Source: Thermoleophilia bacterium (GTDB lineage: Bacteria > Actinomycetota > Thermoleophilia > Gaiellales > SKUG01). Taken from it: a stretch of DNA of 6,734 nt. Both the position numbers and the translations under genes were made by a program. A model generated the notes under the pieces. That model saw only the letters and a program-made list of their open reading frames with translations. It had not been told where the DNA came from and searched no databases. The DNA is taken from the NCBI GenBank assembly GCA_025964465.1, contig JAOPYS010000319.1, forward strand, positions 1-6,734, read 5' to 3'. Shown piece after piece: positions 1 through 5,682 of this stretch. The stretch's first letter is position 1; every line of letters starts with the position of its first letter.

Positions 1-416
1 TGCGCGCGCTGCTCGGGCTCATCGTCGTGCTCGGCGCCATCTTCGGCGTGCACTGGCTGCTCAAGAAGTGGGGCGCCAGCCGCATGGAGGGCGTGGCCGG
101 CCGCGCCGGCATCATCGACGTCGTCGCCACCACGTCGCTCGCCCAGGGCCGAGCGCTGCACCTGGTCCGCGTCGGCGGCGAGCTCGTGCTCGTCGGCGCC
201 ACCGAGAACTCGATCACGCGCATCGGCGACTTCGACGCCGCCGCGCTCGGTGCCGATGCCGGCAACGCCGGCAAGGGCGAGTTCCAGGCCGCGCTGACCG
301 GCGCGATGTACGGCAACCAGCCCGGCGTGCCCGCCGGCATGGGCGGCGCCGGCGCCGCGAACAAGCCCTTCCTCGGACGCTTCCTCGACAACCTGCGCCT
401 GAGCACGGCGAGGTAG
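1..416 (+). CDS. fliO: Flagellar biosynthesis protein FliO, 3' part (5' end outside window)
   Basis: This is the C-terminal 137 residues of a FliO-like protein; the frame is open from base 3 back through the window edge, so the start is missing. The visible part begins inside a hydrophobic membrane segment (ALLGLIVVLGAIFGVHWLL) followed by a basic KKW stop-transfer patch. A small beta-rich cytoplasmic domain follows, with the FliO-type pattern I-x-V-V-A-x-x-S-L-x-x-G-R-x-L-x-L-V-R-V-G-G and then L-V-L-V-G. A Gly/Ala/Asn-rich tail ends in a short basic helix. In the known family, FliO is a small, poorly conserved membrane protein that helps FliP assemble into the flagellar export gate. The assignment rests on this weak domain pattern plus position directly upstream of fliP-fliQ-fliR-flhB, the usual gene order. 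A GTG at 27 is not the start because it lies within the membrane segment. Confidence 0.85.
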   Translation, partial: RALLGLIVVLGAIFGVHWLLKKWGASRMEGVAGRAGIIDVVATTSLAQGRALHLVRVGGELVLVGATENSITRIGDFDAAALGADAGNAGKGEFQAALTGAMYGNQPGVPAGMGGAGAANKPFLGRFLDNLRLSTAR

Positions 417-500
417 CACCACAGCTTCCGCACCACGCACCGCACACCGCGCAGCACCACCGACCCGGCAGGACGCCGCGTCACGCGCACCGCACCGGCC
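417..500 (+). promoter_or_regulatory. C-rich, T-poor fliO-fliP intercistronic leader
   Basis: This spacer between the fliO stop and the hairpin at the fliP start has an extreme composition: by hand count 44 C, 20 G, 17 A and only 3 T in 84 bases, with many CAC/CCG triplets. I see no open frame that looks like a gene, no Shine-Dalgarno match and no convincing -10/-35 pair. C-rich, poorly structured RNA is what the Rho termination factor binds, so a rut-like role is possible, but that is inference from composition alone. Confidence 0.3.
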
Positions 501-530
501 GCCATGGATGGCCAACACGACATCCATGGC
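501..530 (+). promoter_or_regulatory. Perfect inverted repeat over the fliP start codon
   Basis: Bases 501-510 (GCCATGGATG) and 521-530 (CATCCATGGC) are perfect reverse complements separated by a 10-nt loop. In mRNA this would form a 10-bp hairpin. Candidate fliP start codons lie in both arms: ATG 508-510 in the left, ATG 526-528 in the right. No purine-rich ribosome-binding site is visible just upstream, unlike fliQ and flhB. The structure could restrict fliP initiation until ribosomes from fliO or an RNA-binding factor open it; that function is inferred, while the repeat itself is directly seen. Confidence 0.55.
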
Positions 531-1404
531 CCACACCCTCCGACATAGCCGCGCCGCCCGCCTCGTGCTCGCACTGCTGCTCGCAGCCGTCGTGCTGACG
601 AGCGTCGCGGTCGCATCCGCCTCGGCGGTCACCACGCGCACCGCGGCCGCCGCCACGGCGGACGACGCGGGCTCCGGGGCCGGCCAGGGCGCGGGCCGGG
701 GCGCCGGTCAGGGTGCGGGAACAGCGAGCGGCAACGGCGTCGGCATCTCGATCGACACCGGCAAGGACGGCGGGTCGTCCACCGCCGTGCAGGTGCTCGT
801 CGTGCTCACGGTGCTGAGCCTGGCGCCGTCGATCCTGCTGCTGATGACCGGGTTCACCCGCATCCTCATCGTGATGGGCTTCGTGCGCAACGCGCTCGGC
901 ACGCCCAACATGCCGCCGAACCAGGTGCTCATCGGCCTGTCGCTCTTCCTGACCCTGTTCGTGATGTTCCCGACGTTCAGCGAGATCAACAAGACGGCGG
1001 TGCAGCCCTACCAGGCGAAGAAGATCACGCAGACCGTCGCGCTCGACAACGCGCAGAAGCCGATCCGCGAGTTCATGTTCCGGCAGGTCGACGAGAAGGA
1101 CCTCGCCCTGTTCGTGCGGCTCGCCGACGAGAAGCGACCCGAGACGCGCGCCGACGTGCCCACGCACGTGCTCATCCCGGCCTTCCTGATCTCGGAGCTG
1201 AAGACGGCGTTCCAGATCGGCTTCCTGATCTTCATCCCCTTCCTGATCATCGACATGGTCGTCGCGTCCACGCTCATGAGCATGGGCATGATCATGCTGC
1301 CTCCCGTGATGATCTCGTTGCCCTTCAAGATCCTCCTGTTCGTCCTCGTGGACGGATGGGGGCTCACGATCGAATCCCTCGTCAAGAGCTTCGGAGGCAC
1401 CTGA
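508..1404 (+). CDS. fliP: Flagellar type III export gate protein FliP
   Basis: FliP is a polytopic membrane protein that, with FliQ and FliR, forms the helical export gate through which flagellar rod, hook and filament subunits leave the cytoplasm. The 298 residues begin with a likely cleavable signal peptide: a basic n-region (R12-R17), hydrophobic core about 19-36, and A-S-A before V41. A Gly/Ala-rich linker follows (about 47-90, including four GAGx units at 57-72), then the conserved core from about residue 78. Diagnostic blocks are RILIVMGFVRNALG at 118-131, NMPPNQVLIGLSLFLTLFVM at 134-153, and PAFLISELKTAFQIGFL at 224-240, which fits the FliP family signature. At 298 residues it is longer than typical FliP (E. 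coli 245), the excess being the leader and linker. The start could be Met1 (508) or Met7 (526); neither has a clear ribosome site. The stop is 2 nt before fliQ. Confidence 0.97.
   Translation: MANTTSMAHTLRHSRAARLVLALLLAAVVLTSVAVASASAVTTRTAAAATADDAGSGAGQGAGRGAGQGAGTASGNGVGISIDTGKDGGSSTAVQVLVVLTVLSLAPSILLLMTGFTRILIVMGFVRNALGTPNMPPNQVLIGLSLFLTLFVMFPTFSEINKTAVQPYQAKKITQTVALDNAQKPIREFMFRQVDEKDLALFVRLADEKRPETRADVPTHVLIPAFLISELKTAFQIGFLIFIPFLIIDMVVASTLMSMGMIMLPPVMISLPFKILLFVLVDGWGLTIESLVKSFGGT
676..723 (+). repeat. GAGx tetrapeptide-coding repeat in fliP
   Basis: Four consecutive 12-nt units encode GAGQ, GAGR, GAGQ and GAGT (FliP residues 57-72). The codons differ between units, so the repeat is partly degenerate at DNA level. 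It lies in the flexible region between the predicted signal peptide and the conserved FliP core, on the outer side of the membrane if the topology is standard. Confidence 0.7.
1393..1397 (+). promoter_or_regulatory. Ribosome-binding site of fliQ
   Basis: GGAGG lies inside the last codons of fliP, 9 nt before the ATG at 1407. It supports that start over the longer upstream extension of the frame (to 1356, overlapping fliP) and over the internal ATG at 1434, which has no such site. Confidence 0.75.
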
Positions 1405-1406
1405 CC

Positions 1407-1709
1407 ATGCTCGGATCCACCATCACCGCCGTCATGAACGACGGCGACGTGACCAACGTCGCGGGTCGCGCGATCTGGGTGACGCTCCAGCTCGGCGGGC
1501 CGGTGCTCATCGTCGGCCTCGTCGTCGGCCTCGTCGTGTCGGTGTTCCAGGCCGTCACGCAGATCCAGGAGCAGACGCTCGTTTTCATCCCGAAGATCAT
1601 CGCCATCGTCGCTGTCATCGCCGTGACGGGCCCGTGGATGCTGAGCGTGATGACGGGCTACACCGAGGACCTGCTCCGCGACATCCCCGCCATGGTGGCG
1701 CAGCGCTGA
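1407..1709 (+). CDS. fliQ: Flagellar type III export gate protein FliQ
   Basis: FliQ is a small two-helix membrane protein that packs around the FliP/FliR core of the flagellar export gate. The 100-residue product has two hydrophobic segments, about 32-49 and 63-82. They flank the highly conserved loop QIQEQTLVFIPK at residues 52-63, which is diagnostic of the family. FliQ proteins are usually about 89-90 residues. The extra length is at the N terminus; starting at Met10 (1434) would give 91 residues, but the GGAGG at 1393-1397 favours 1407. The gene sits 2 nt after the fliP stop and 1 nt before the fliR start, so translation is probably coupled. Confidence 0.97.
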   Translation: MLGSTITAVMNDGDVTNVAGRAIWVTLQLGGPVLIVGLVVGLVVSVFQAVTQIQEQTLVFIPKIIAIVAVIAVTGPWMLSVMTGYTEDLLRDIPAMVAQR

Positions 1710-1710
1710 C

Positions 1711-2529
1711 ATGGACATCCCGCTCGACTTCGCCGTGCCACAGATCATCGGCTTCATGCTGGTGATCGCACGCCTGAGCGGGCTCTTCCTGATCGCGCCC
1801 GTGTTCTCCTCGAGCATGATCCCCGGGCGGATCAAGGTGATGGTGCTGTTCGCGCTCGGCGCGACGCTGACGCCGATCGTCACGAACGGCGCGCCGAAGG
1901 TGCCCACCGACATCCTCGACCTGACGCTGTCGATCGGCACGGAGGCGCTCATCGGCCTGGCGCTCGGCTTCTCGGTGTCGATCGTCTTCACCGCCGTGCA
2001 GGTCGGTGCCTCGCTGCTCGACACGTCGATCGGCTTCTCGATGGCCAACATCATCGACCCGCTCAACAACGCCCAGGCCAGCGTGCTCGGCGGCTTCTAC
2101 TCGCTCGTGGCGACGCTCGCGTTCCTCGCGGTGAACGGCCACCAGTGGATGCTCGCCGGGTTCAAGCGCTCCTACGACACCGTCGGGATGGGCGTGCGCC
2201 CCGACCTGGAGCACATGCTCCACAACCTGTTCTCAACGTTCGGGCAGCTGTTCGCGATGGCCTTCCAGATCGCCGCGCCCGTGCTGATGACGCTGCTGCT
2301 CGTCGACGTGGTACTCGGCATCGTGGCGCGCGTGGTGCCGCAGATGAACGTGTTCTTCGTCGGCATCCCACTCAAGATCGGCGTCGGCCTGGTCGCCGTC
2401 ATCATCGCGCTGCCGACCTTCACGGGCTTCCTCGAGAGCCGCGTCAGCGACATCGTCGCGGGCGCCGGCGTGCTGGCCGGCACGACCCATGCGCAGCCGG
2501 AGGAGGTGAACGCCGCCAGTGGCAAGTGA
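1711..2529 (+). CDS. fliR: Flagellar type III export gate protein FliR
   Basis: FliR completes the FliP-FliQ-FliR gate; structurally it resembles a FliP-FliQ fusion and sits at the core of the export pore. The 272-residue protein is strongly hydrophobic with several membrane helices. Conserved blocks are RLSGLFLIAPVFSS at 21-34 followed by I-P-x-R-I-K, E78-x-x-I-G-L-x-L-G-F, GFSMANIIDP at 108-117, NGH at 142-144, and RVVPQMNVFFVGIPLKIG at 207-224. The length is close to the usual 255-265 residues, with a short extended polar tail (about 257-272). The start follows the fliQ stop by one base and has no strong ribosome site of its own, suggesting translational coupling. The last 11 nt overlap flhB. 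Confidence 0.97.
   Translation: MDIPLDFAVPQIIGFMLVIARLSGLFLIAPVFSSSMIPGRIKVMVLFALGATLTPIVTNGAPKVPTDILDLTLSIGTEALIGLALGFSVSIVFTAVQVGASLLDTSIGFSMANIIDPLNNAQASVLGGFYSLVATLAFLAVNGHQWMLAGFKRSYDTVGMGVRPDLEHMLHNLFSTFGQLFAMAFQIAAPVLMTLLLVDVVLGIVARVVPQMNVFFVGIPLKIGVGLVAVIIALPTFTGFLESRVSDIVAGAGVLAGTTHAQPEEVNAASGK
2501..2508 (+). promoter_or_regulatory. Strong ribosome-binding site of flhB
   Basis: AGGAGGTG, a near-perfect complement of the 16S rRNA 3' end, lies inside the fliR coding region. From the end of AGGAGG to the GTG at 2519 is 12 nt, slightly long. It supports the GTG start and the 11-nt overlap with fliR. Confidence 0.7.
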
Positions 2530-3616
2530 CGACAAGACAGAGCGAGCGACACCGAAGCGCCGGGAGGAGGCCCGCAAGGAGGGCAACGTCCTGCGCAGCA
2601 TGGAGATCAACAGCGCGTTCGCGATGCTCGCCGCGTTCGGCATCCTGTCGATGTACGGCCCGCGCATGTGGTCGATCCTCTTCAAGGACATGACCAACCG
2701 GCTCACCGACATGGGCACGGCCGGCACGACGGACTGGTCGACCAAGGACGTCATGGCGATGTTCACCGACATCGTCAAGGTCATCCTCGCGGTGAGTGCC
2801 CCGATCATGGTCGGGATGATGGTCGTTGGCGTCCTGGCCAGCGTGGTGCAGGTGCGCCCGCGCGTCACGCCCAGCGTGCTCAAGCCGCGCTTCTCCAAGA
2901 TCAACCCGATCTCCGGCTTCAAGCAGCGCTTCGGCCCCTCGTCGCTGTTCGAGCTGGGCAAGAGCCTGATCAAGCTGACCGCCGTCAGCGTGCCGGCCGG
3001 GACACTGCTGTGGAGCCGCAAGCAGGAGCTGCTCGCGCTCGGCGACGCCGCGCCGGTGAGCGCCGGGCTGCTGGCGATCGACCTGACGATGGGCGTCGGC
3101 TTCCGCATCGCCGGCACGTACGTCGCCATCGCGATCATCGACTACCTCTACCAGAAGCACCGCTACGAGAAGAACCTCAAGATGACCAAGGCCGAGGTCA
3201 AGCAGGAGGCGCGCCAGCAGGAGCTCGCGCCCGAGATGAAGGCCGCGCAGCGGCGCCGCCAGCGCGACATGGCCCGGCGCCGGATGCTGTCCGACGTGCC
3301 GATGGCCGACGTCATCATCACCAACCCGACGCACTACTCGATCGCGCTCAAGTACGACTCGGAGGTCGGGGCCCCGCAGGTGGTCGCCAAGGGCGTCGAC
3401 CTGCTCGCGCTGCGCATCCGCGAGATCGCGGAGGAGGCGGGCGTCATGCGCGTGGAGAACCGGCCGCTGGCCCGCGAGCTGTACGCGCAGGTGGAGGTGG
3501 GCCACACCATCCCGGCTGACATGTTCGCCGCCGTCGCCGAGGTGCTCGCCTACGTCTACCGCCAGGAGGAGCGCGCCCGCCAGGCCGGCGAGACGGTGCG
3601 CTCGGCCGTCGCCTGA
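2519..3616 (+). CDS. flhB: Flagellar export switch protein FlhB
   Basis: FlhB is the membrane protein that switches the flagellar exporter from rod/hook to filament substrates. The 365-residue product starts with the family's basic N-terminal motif (DKTERATPKRREEARKEGNV, residues 5-24). Four membrane segments follow, about 31-53, 87-111, 145-165 and 180-211. Between segments 2 and 3 is the conserved KINPISGFKQRFG (127-139), and after segment 4 a charged linker with E-V-K-Q-E at 226-230. The cytoplasmic domain carries the autocleavage motif NPTH at 269-272; family members cleave between Asn and Pro, in Salmonella also at N269/P270. Downstream motifs G-A-P-x-V-V-A-K-G and RPLARELY are typical. 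The start is GTG, supported by a strong Shine-Dalgarno site inside fliR. flhA, often the next gene, is absent. Confidence 0.97.
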   Translation: MASDDKTERATPKRREEARKEGNVLRSMEINSAFAMLAAFGILSMYGPRMWSILFKDMTNRLTDMGTAGTTDWSTKDVMAMFTDIVKVILAVSAPIMVGMMVVGVLASVVQVRPRVTPSVLKPRFSKINPISGFKQRFGPSSLFELGKSLIKLTAVSVPAGTLLWSRKQELLALGDAAPVSAGLLAIDLTMGVGFRIAGTYVAIAIIDYLYQKHRYEKNLKMTKAEVKQEARQQELAPEMKAAQRRRQRDMARRRMLSDVPMADVIITNPTHYSIALKYDSEVGAPQVVAKGVDLLALRIREIAEEAGVMRVENRPLARELYAQVEVGHTIPADMFAAVAEVLAYVYRQEERARQAGETVRSAVA

Positions 3617-3622
3617 TCAGGC
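3611..3622. repeat. 12-bp perfect palindrome over the flhB stop codon
   Basis: GCCTGATCAGGC is a perfect palindrome containing the flhB TGA stop. With no loop it is a poor RNA hairpin, but it could be a protein-binding site or a chance feature of the Ala-stop context. It opens the palindrome-rich non-coding region that follows. Confidence 0.4.
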
Positions 3623-3634
3623 TCGCAACGCAAG

Positions 3635-3678
3635 ATCCGCACACATGCGACCGGATCGGTCACCTCTGTGCGGAAGTT
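3635..3678. repeat. Palindromic repeat unit 1
   Basis: A 44-nt unit that matches unit 2 at 36 of 44 positions without gaps. Bases 3636-3674 form a nested palindrome: outer arms TCCGCACA / TGTGCGGA (8 perfect pairs), unpaired 3-nt spacers on each side, and inner arms GCGACCGG / TCGGTCAC around a central A, with one mismatch and one G-T pair. The outer arms differ from unit 2 by a compensatory change (A-T here, G-C there), which suggests that the structure matters. Confidence 0.75.
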
Positions 3679-3707
3679 CGATCCCGTCAGCCTCCGTGTG
3701 CCGCAAC

Positions 3708-3751
3708 ATCCGCACGCAGGTGACCGAATCGGTCACTTCCGTGCGGAGGTG
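3708..3751. repeat. Palindromic repeat unit 2
   Basis: The second copy starts 73 bp after the first. Bases 3709-3747 form a fully symmetric nested palindrome: outer arms TCCGCACG / CGTGCGGA, 3-nt spacers, and perfect inner arms GTGACCGA / TCGGTCAC around one central A. It is the better-preserved copy. The short CGCAAC preceding it also precedes unit 1, with a 5-nt insertion there, so the duplicated segment is slightly longer than the palindrome. Confidence 0.75.
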
Positions 3752-3792
3752 CATATTGAAGGTCGATGCGCTGCCCGAAAGTGGTCGGCGCG

Positions 3793-5187
3793 TCAGTCGC
3801 TGAGCACCGTACCGTCGGGAACGACGGCCTGGCTCGATCCGTCAGCGCGTACCGTGACGTCACCGCGCGCGACGACGCCGGCGCCGAAGCGCACGTCGCC
3901 CTCGACGGTGAAGCGGCCGCACTCGGCCAGCGAGGGCGTCCCGGCAGGGAATCGCGCCTCGAAGTCGTCGACCATGGCGAAGTGCGCCTTGTCGAGGGTG
4001 ACGATCGTCGGGCGCCCGCCGCGGCGCGGATCGAGCACGAGGCGCGACGCCTCGTCGAGGCGGTAAGCGTCGGAGCGCAGCACGAGCAGCCCCTCCGTTC
4101 CCTTCACCGGCACGAACCGGGTGCGGTCGACGAGCAGCGCGCGCGCCCCGTCGAAGCTGCCGACGGCGGCGCCCATCGCGGTCTCCAGCTGGTACACCGC
4201 AGGGCTGGACGCGTCGGTCGGGTCGACGGTCTTGGCGTTGCGGATGAGCGGCAGCCCGACCACGCCGTCATTGGCGTCGAGCACCTGCTCGAGCGCGCGC
4301 AGGTCGATCCAGAGGTTGTTGGTGTTGGCGAACCGGTGGCGCGTCAGGTCGCGAAGCGCGGCAACGTCGTCGGGTGAGGTCTGCGCCGTCTCGCGCAGCA
4401 CGAGCCGGCCGTCGTCGCGTCGCCGCGCCACGTGCCCGCCCTTGCGGTCGGCCTCCGTGCGCTCGACCACCTCCATCGCGAACGGCACGTCCTCGCGCAC
4501 CATCCACGCGAGGACGCGCGGCTCGAGCACGGCCCCGAGGTTGTCGGAGTTGGCCACGAAGGCGTGCGTCACGCCGCGGTCCAGCAGCTGGCGCAGCAGG
4601 CCCGACGCCACCAGCGCGGGGTAGAGGTCGCCGTGTCCCGGCGGGCACCACTCCAGGCGCGGGTCGGCTGGCCACGTCACCGGCTCGAGCGTGTCGGCCA
4701 GCAGCTTGGGCTCGCGGTGCTGGAGGAAGTCGAGCGGCAGGTCGTCGACGCGCAGCTGCGGCCAGGCCTCGAGGGCGCGCAGCGTGTCGGCCTGGGTGGA
4801 GAACGAATCCATGAGCAGCAGCGGCAGCTCGACCCCGTGCTGCTCGCGCAGTGCCAACACCTGACCCGCGATGATGTCGAGGAAGGAGCGCCCCTCCCGC
4901 GCGACGAGCAGCGACTTGGCGCCGCGCAGGCCCATGCTGGTGCCGAGCCCGCCGTTGAGGCGGATCACGACGGCATGTTCGAGCGCCGCGCGCTCGGCCT
5001 CGGGATCGGACGGCAGGTCGACGAGCGCCTCGACCTGCGTCACGGGCTCGATGTCGGCCTCGGCGATGAGGCCCGTCGCGCCGGCACGGACCTCGCGCCA
5101 CAGCACCTCGAACGTCCGGATGGCGGCATCGCCGATACCGTCGGCCCGCATCCGTTCGACCGCTCGCTCCAGGGGTGCCTCGCTCAT
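3793..5187 (-). CDS. UTP--glucose-1-phosphate uridylyltransferase, eukaryotic-type (UDPGP family)
   Basis: The enzyme makes UDP-glucose and pyrophosphate from UTP and glucose-1-phosphate, supplying glucosyl donor for polysaccharide, glycolipid and glycoconjugate synthesis in the cytoplasm. The 464 residues cover the whole UDPGP family. The nucleotide-binding loop LNGGLGTSMG is at 77-86 with G-A-K-S at 89-92, PPGHGD at 182-187, NSDN at 213-216, NTNN at 288-291, and R-F-V-P-V-K ending at K362, a position conserved as catalytic in relatives. A hydrophobic-repeat tail from about 420 resembles the left-handed beta-helix of this family. It is not the usual bacterial GalU. The ATG at 5187 was chosen because homology begins soon after it; a frame extension to 5304 is Arg-rich and unlike the family. 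Its ribosome site is weak. It converges on flhB and is divergent from the next gene, so it is probably monocistronic. Confidence 0.93.
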   Translation of the reverse strand: MSEAPLERAVERMRADGIGDAAIRTFEVLWREVRAGATGLIAEADIEPVTQVEALVDLPSDPEAERAALEHAVVIRLNGGLGTSMGLRGAKSLLVAREGRSFLDIIAGQVLALREQHGVELPLLLMDSFSTQADTLRALEAWPQLRVDDLPLDFLQHREPKLLADTLEPVTWPADPRLEWCPPGHGDLYPALVASGLLRQLLDRGVTHAFVANSDNLGAVLEPRVLAWMVREDVPFAMEVVERTEADRKGGHVARRRDDGRLVLRETAQTSPDDVAALRDLTRHRFANTNNLWIDLRALEQVLDANDGVVGLPLIRNAKTVDPTDASSPAVYQLETAMGAAVGSFDGARALLVDRTRFVPVKGTEGLLVLRSDAYRLDEASRLVLDPRRGGRPTIVTLDKAHFAMVDDFEARFPAGTPSLAECGRFTVEGDVRFGAGVVARGDVTVRADGSSQAVVPDGTVLSD

Positions 5188-5333
5188 CGAGCCGAACCTA
5201 TCGCTCCGTCGACCCTGCCGCCCGGGTGAGGGTTCGCAGGACCCGCGCAGGTTGCTGCAGGTCCGACACCTTCGCGCACGGGGCTGCGCGTCGAGAACGG
5301 GCATGCTCTCGGAAAATCCACAGAGGGCGCGCC
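5188..5333. promoter_or_regulatory. Divergent intergenic region with phased GCAGG repeats
   Basis: These 146 bp separate two divergent starts and must hold promoters for both genes, though I cannot identify a confident -10/-35 pair. Visible structure: GCAGG at 5236, 5247 and 5257, spaced 11 and 10 bp, so on one face of the helix; a hairpin with arms CGCGCA 5273-5278 and TGCGCG 5285-5290; and a weaker one with arms CGAGA 5292-5296 and TCTCG 5307-5311. The hairpins lie just upstream of the + strand gene and could be in its leader. Confidence 0.4.
5323..5327 (+). promoter_or_regulatory. Ribosome-binding site of the 111-residue gene
   Basis: GAGGG lies 6 nt before the ATG at 5334. It selects this start over the longer in-frame extension to 5175, which would overlap the divergent gene and is Arg/Cys-rich in an uncharacteristic way. 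Confidence 0.65.
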
Positions 5334-5669
5334 ATGCACGAGGTCAGCATCAACGGGACAGCCGTCCCGACCACAGTCATCCCGATGGCCGGCGAGGACC
5401 TGACGTTCGTCACGATCGAATACGGCATGCGGACCTTCCGGTTCAGCGTCCGCGGTCGCACCGAGCCCCTCGAGGTGGCCTACCGCCACGACTTCGCCAC
5501 GTGGGACCCCGAGACCGGCGAGCAGCGCTACGCCTGGTTCGCGATGGATGCGCGGGACGCCTCGCGCGGCGTGCTCATCCAGCAGTACGTCTTCCCGCAG
5601 CTGCTCCAGATCCACTGTGCCGAGCACGGCCTCGACCCGGCCGCTGCGGAGCTCGCGCAGGCCGTCTGA
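5334..5669 (+). CDS. Conserved-looking hypothetical protein, 111 residues
   Basis: I do not recognise this protein. Its codons show strong third-position G/C as in its neighbours, and it has a good ribosome site, so it is likely real. The first about 55 residues alternate hydrophobic and polar positions as in beta strands (EVSING, TFVTIEY, TFRFSVRGR, LEVAY). A middle acidic/aromatic stretch follows (WDPETGEQRYAWFAMDARD), then a probable helix (VLIQQYVFPQLLQIHCAEHGL). There is no signal peptide, membrane segment or metal motif, and one Cys (95). A small soluble alpha/beta or beta-sandwich protein is the most that can be said. It is divergent from the uridylyltransferase and ends 4 bp from the stop of the opposing minus-strand gene. 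Confidence 0.8.
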   Translation: MHEVSINGTAVPTTVIPMAGEDLTFVTIEYGMRTFRFSVRGRTEPLEVAYRHDFATWDPETGEQRYAWFAMDARDASRGVLIQQYVFPQLLQIHCAEHGLDPAAAELAQAV

Positions 5670-5682
5670 CGGGTCACACCCG
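5670..5682. terminator. Small hairpin at convergent gene ends (possible terminator)
   Basis: CGGGT / ACCCG (5 bp, 3-nt loop CAC) begins in the 4-bp gap between the convergent stops and overlaps the end of the minus-strand gene. There is no T-run on either side, so a terminator role is only a possibility. Confidence 0.25.

Larger units (their letters stand above)
3617..3792. other. Non-coding palindrome-rich region between convergent genes
   Basis: This stretch lies between the flhB stop and the stop of the convergent uridylyltransferase gene. It has no frame with coding character. It contains two related 44-nt units, each built as a nested palindrome, and between them (about 3679-3703) a possible degenerate half-unit resembling the right arm of the others. 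After the second unit there is a short AT-richer patch (about 3751-3760). No T-run follows either palindrome on either strand, so they are not classic intrinsic terminators, although the position between convergent ends suits transcript-end formation or REP-like elements. Confidence 0.6.

Noticed and set aside
504..548. Short His/Pro-containing open frame of 14 codons overlapping the fliP start
   Set aside because: It starts at ATG 504 and ends at TAG 546-548, but has no ribosome site and is very short. A leader-peptide role cannot be supported from one sequence, and the reuse of ATG in the inverted repeat explains its presence.
1008..2069. 353-residue minus-strand frame across fliP-fliQ-fliR
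   Set aside because: It spans three well-identified plus-strand genes and has no family features; treated as a shadow.
2444..3505. 353-residue open frame on the minus strand opposite flhB
   Set aside because: Its sequence is Arg/His/Asp-rich with the composition expected from reading a GC-rich gene backwards, and FlhB on the plus strand is unambiguous.
3635..3751. CRISPR array interpretation of the two repeats
   Set aside because: There are only two diverged copies, each palindromic over its whole length, with a 29-bp gap that itself resembles a degenerate half-unit, and no cas genes in the window.
3668..4066. 132-residue plus-strand frame running from the palindromic repeats into the uridylyltransferase gene
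   Set aside because: It begins inside a repeat unit and is antisense to the conserved C-terminal part of the enzyme; Ser/Arg-rich with no ribosome site.
4432..5229. 265-residue plus-strand open frame antisense to the uridylyltransferase gene
   Set aside because: It lacks recognisable motifs, while the minus strand encodes a full UDPGP enzyme with all its motifs; long antisense frames are common at this GC content.
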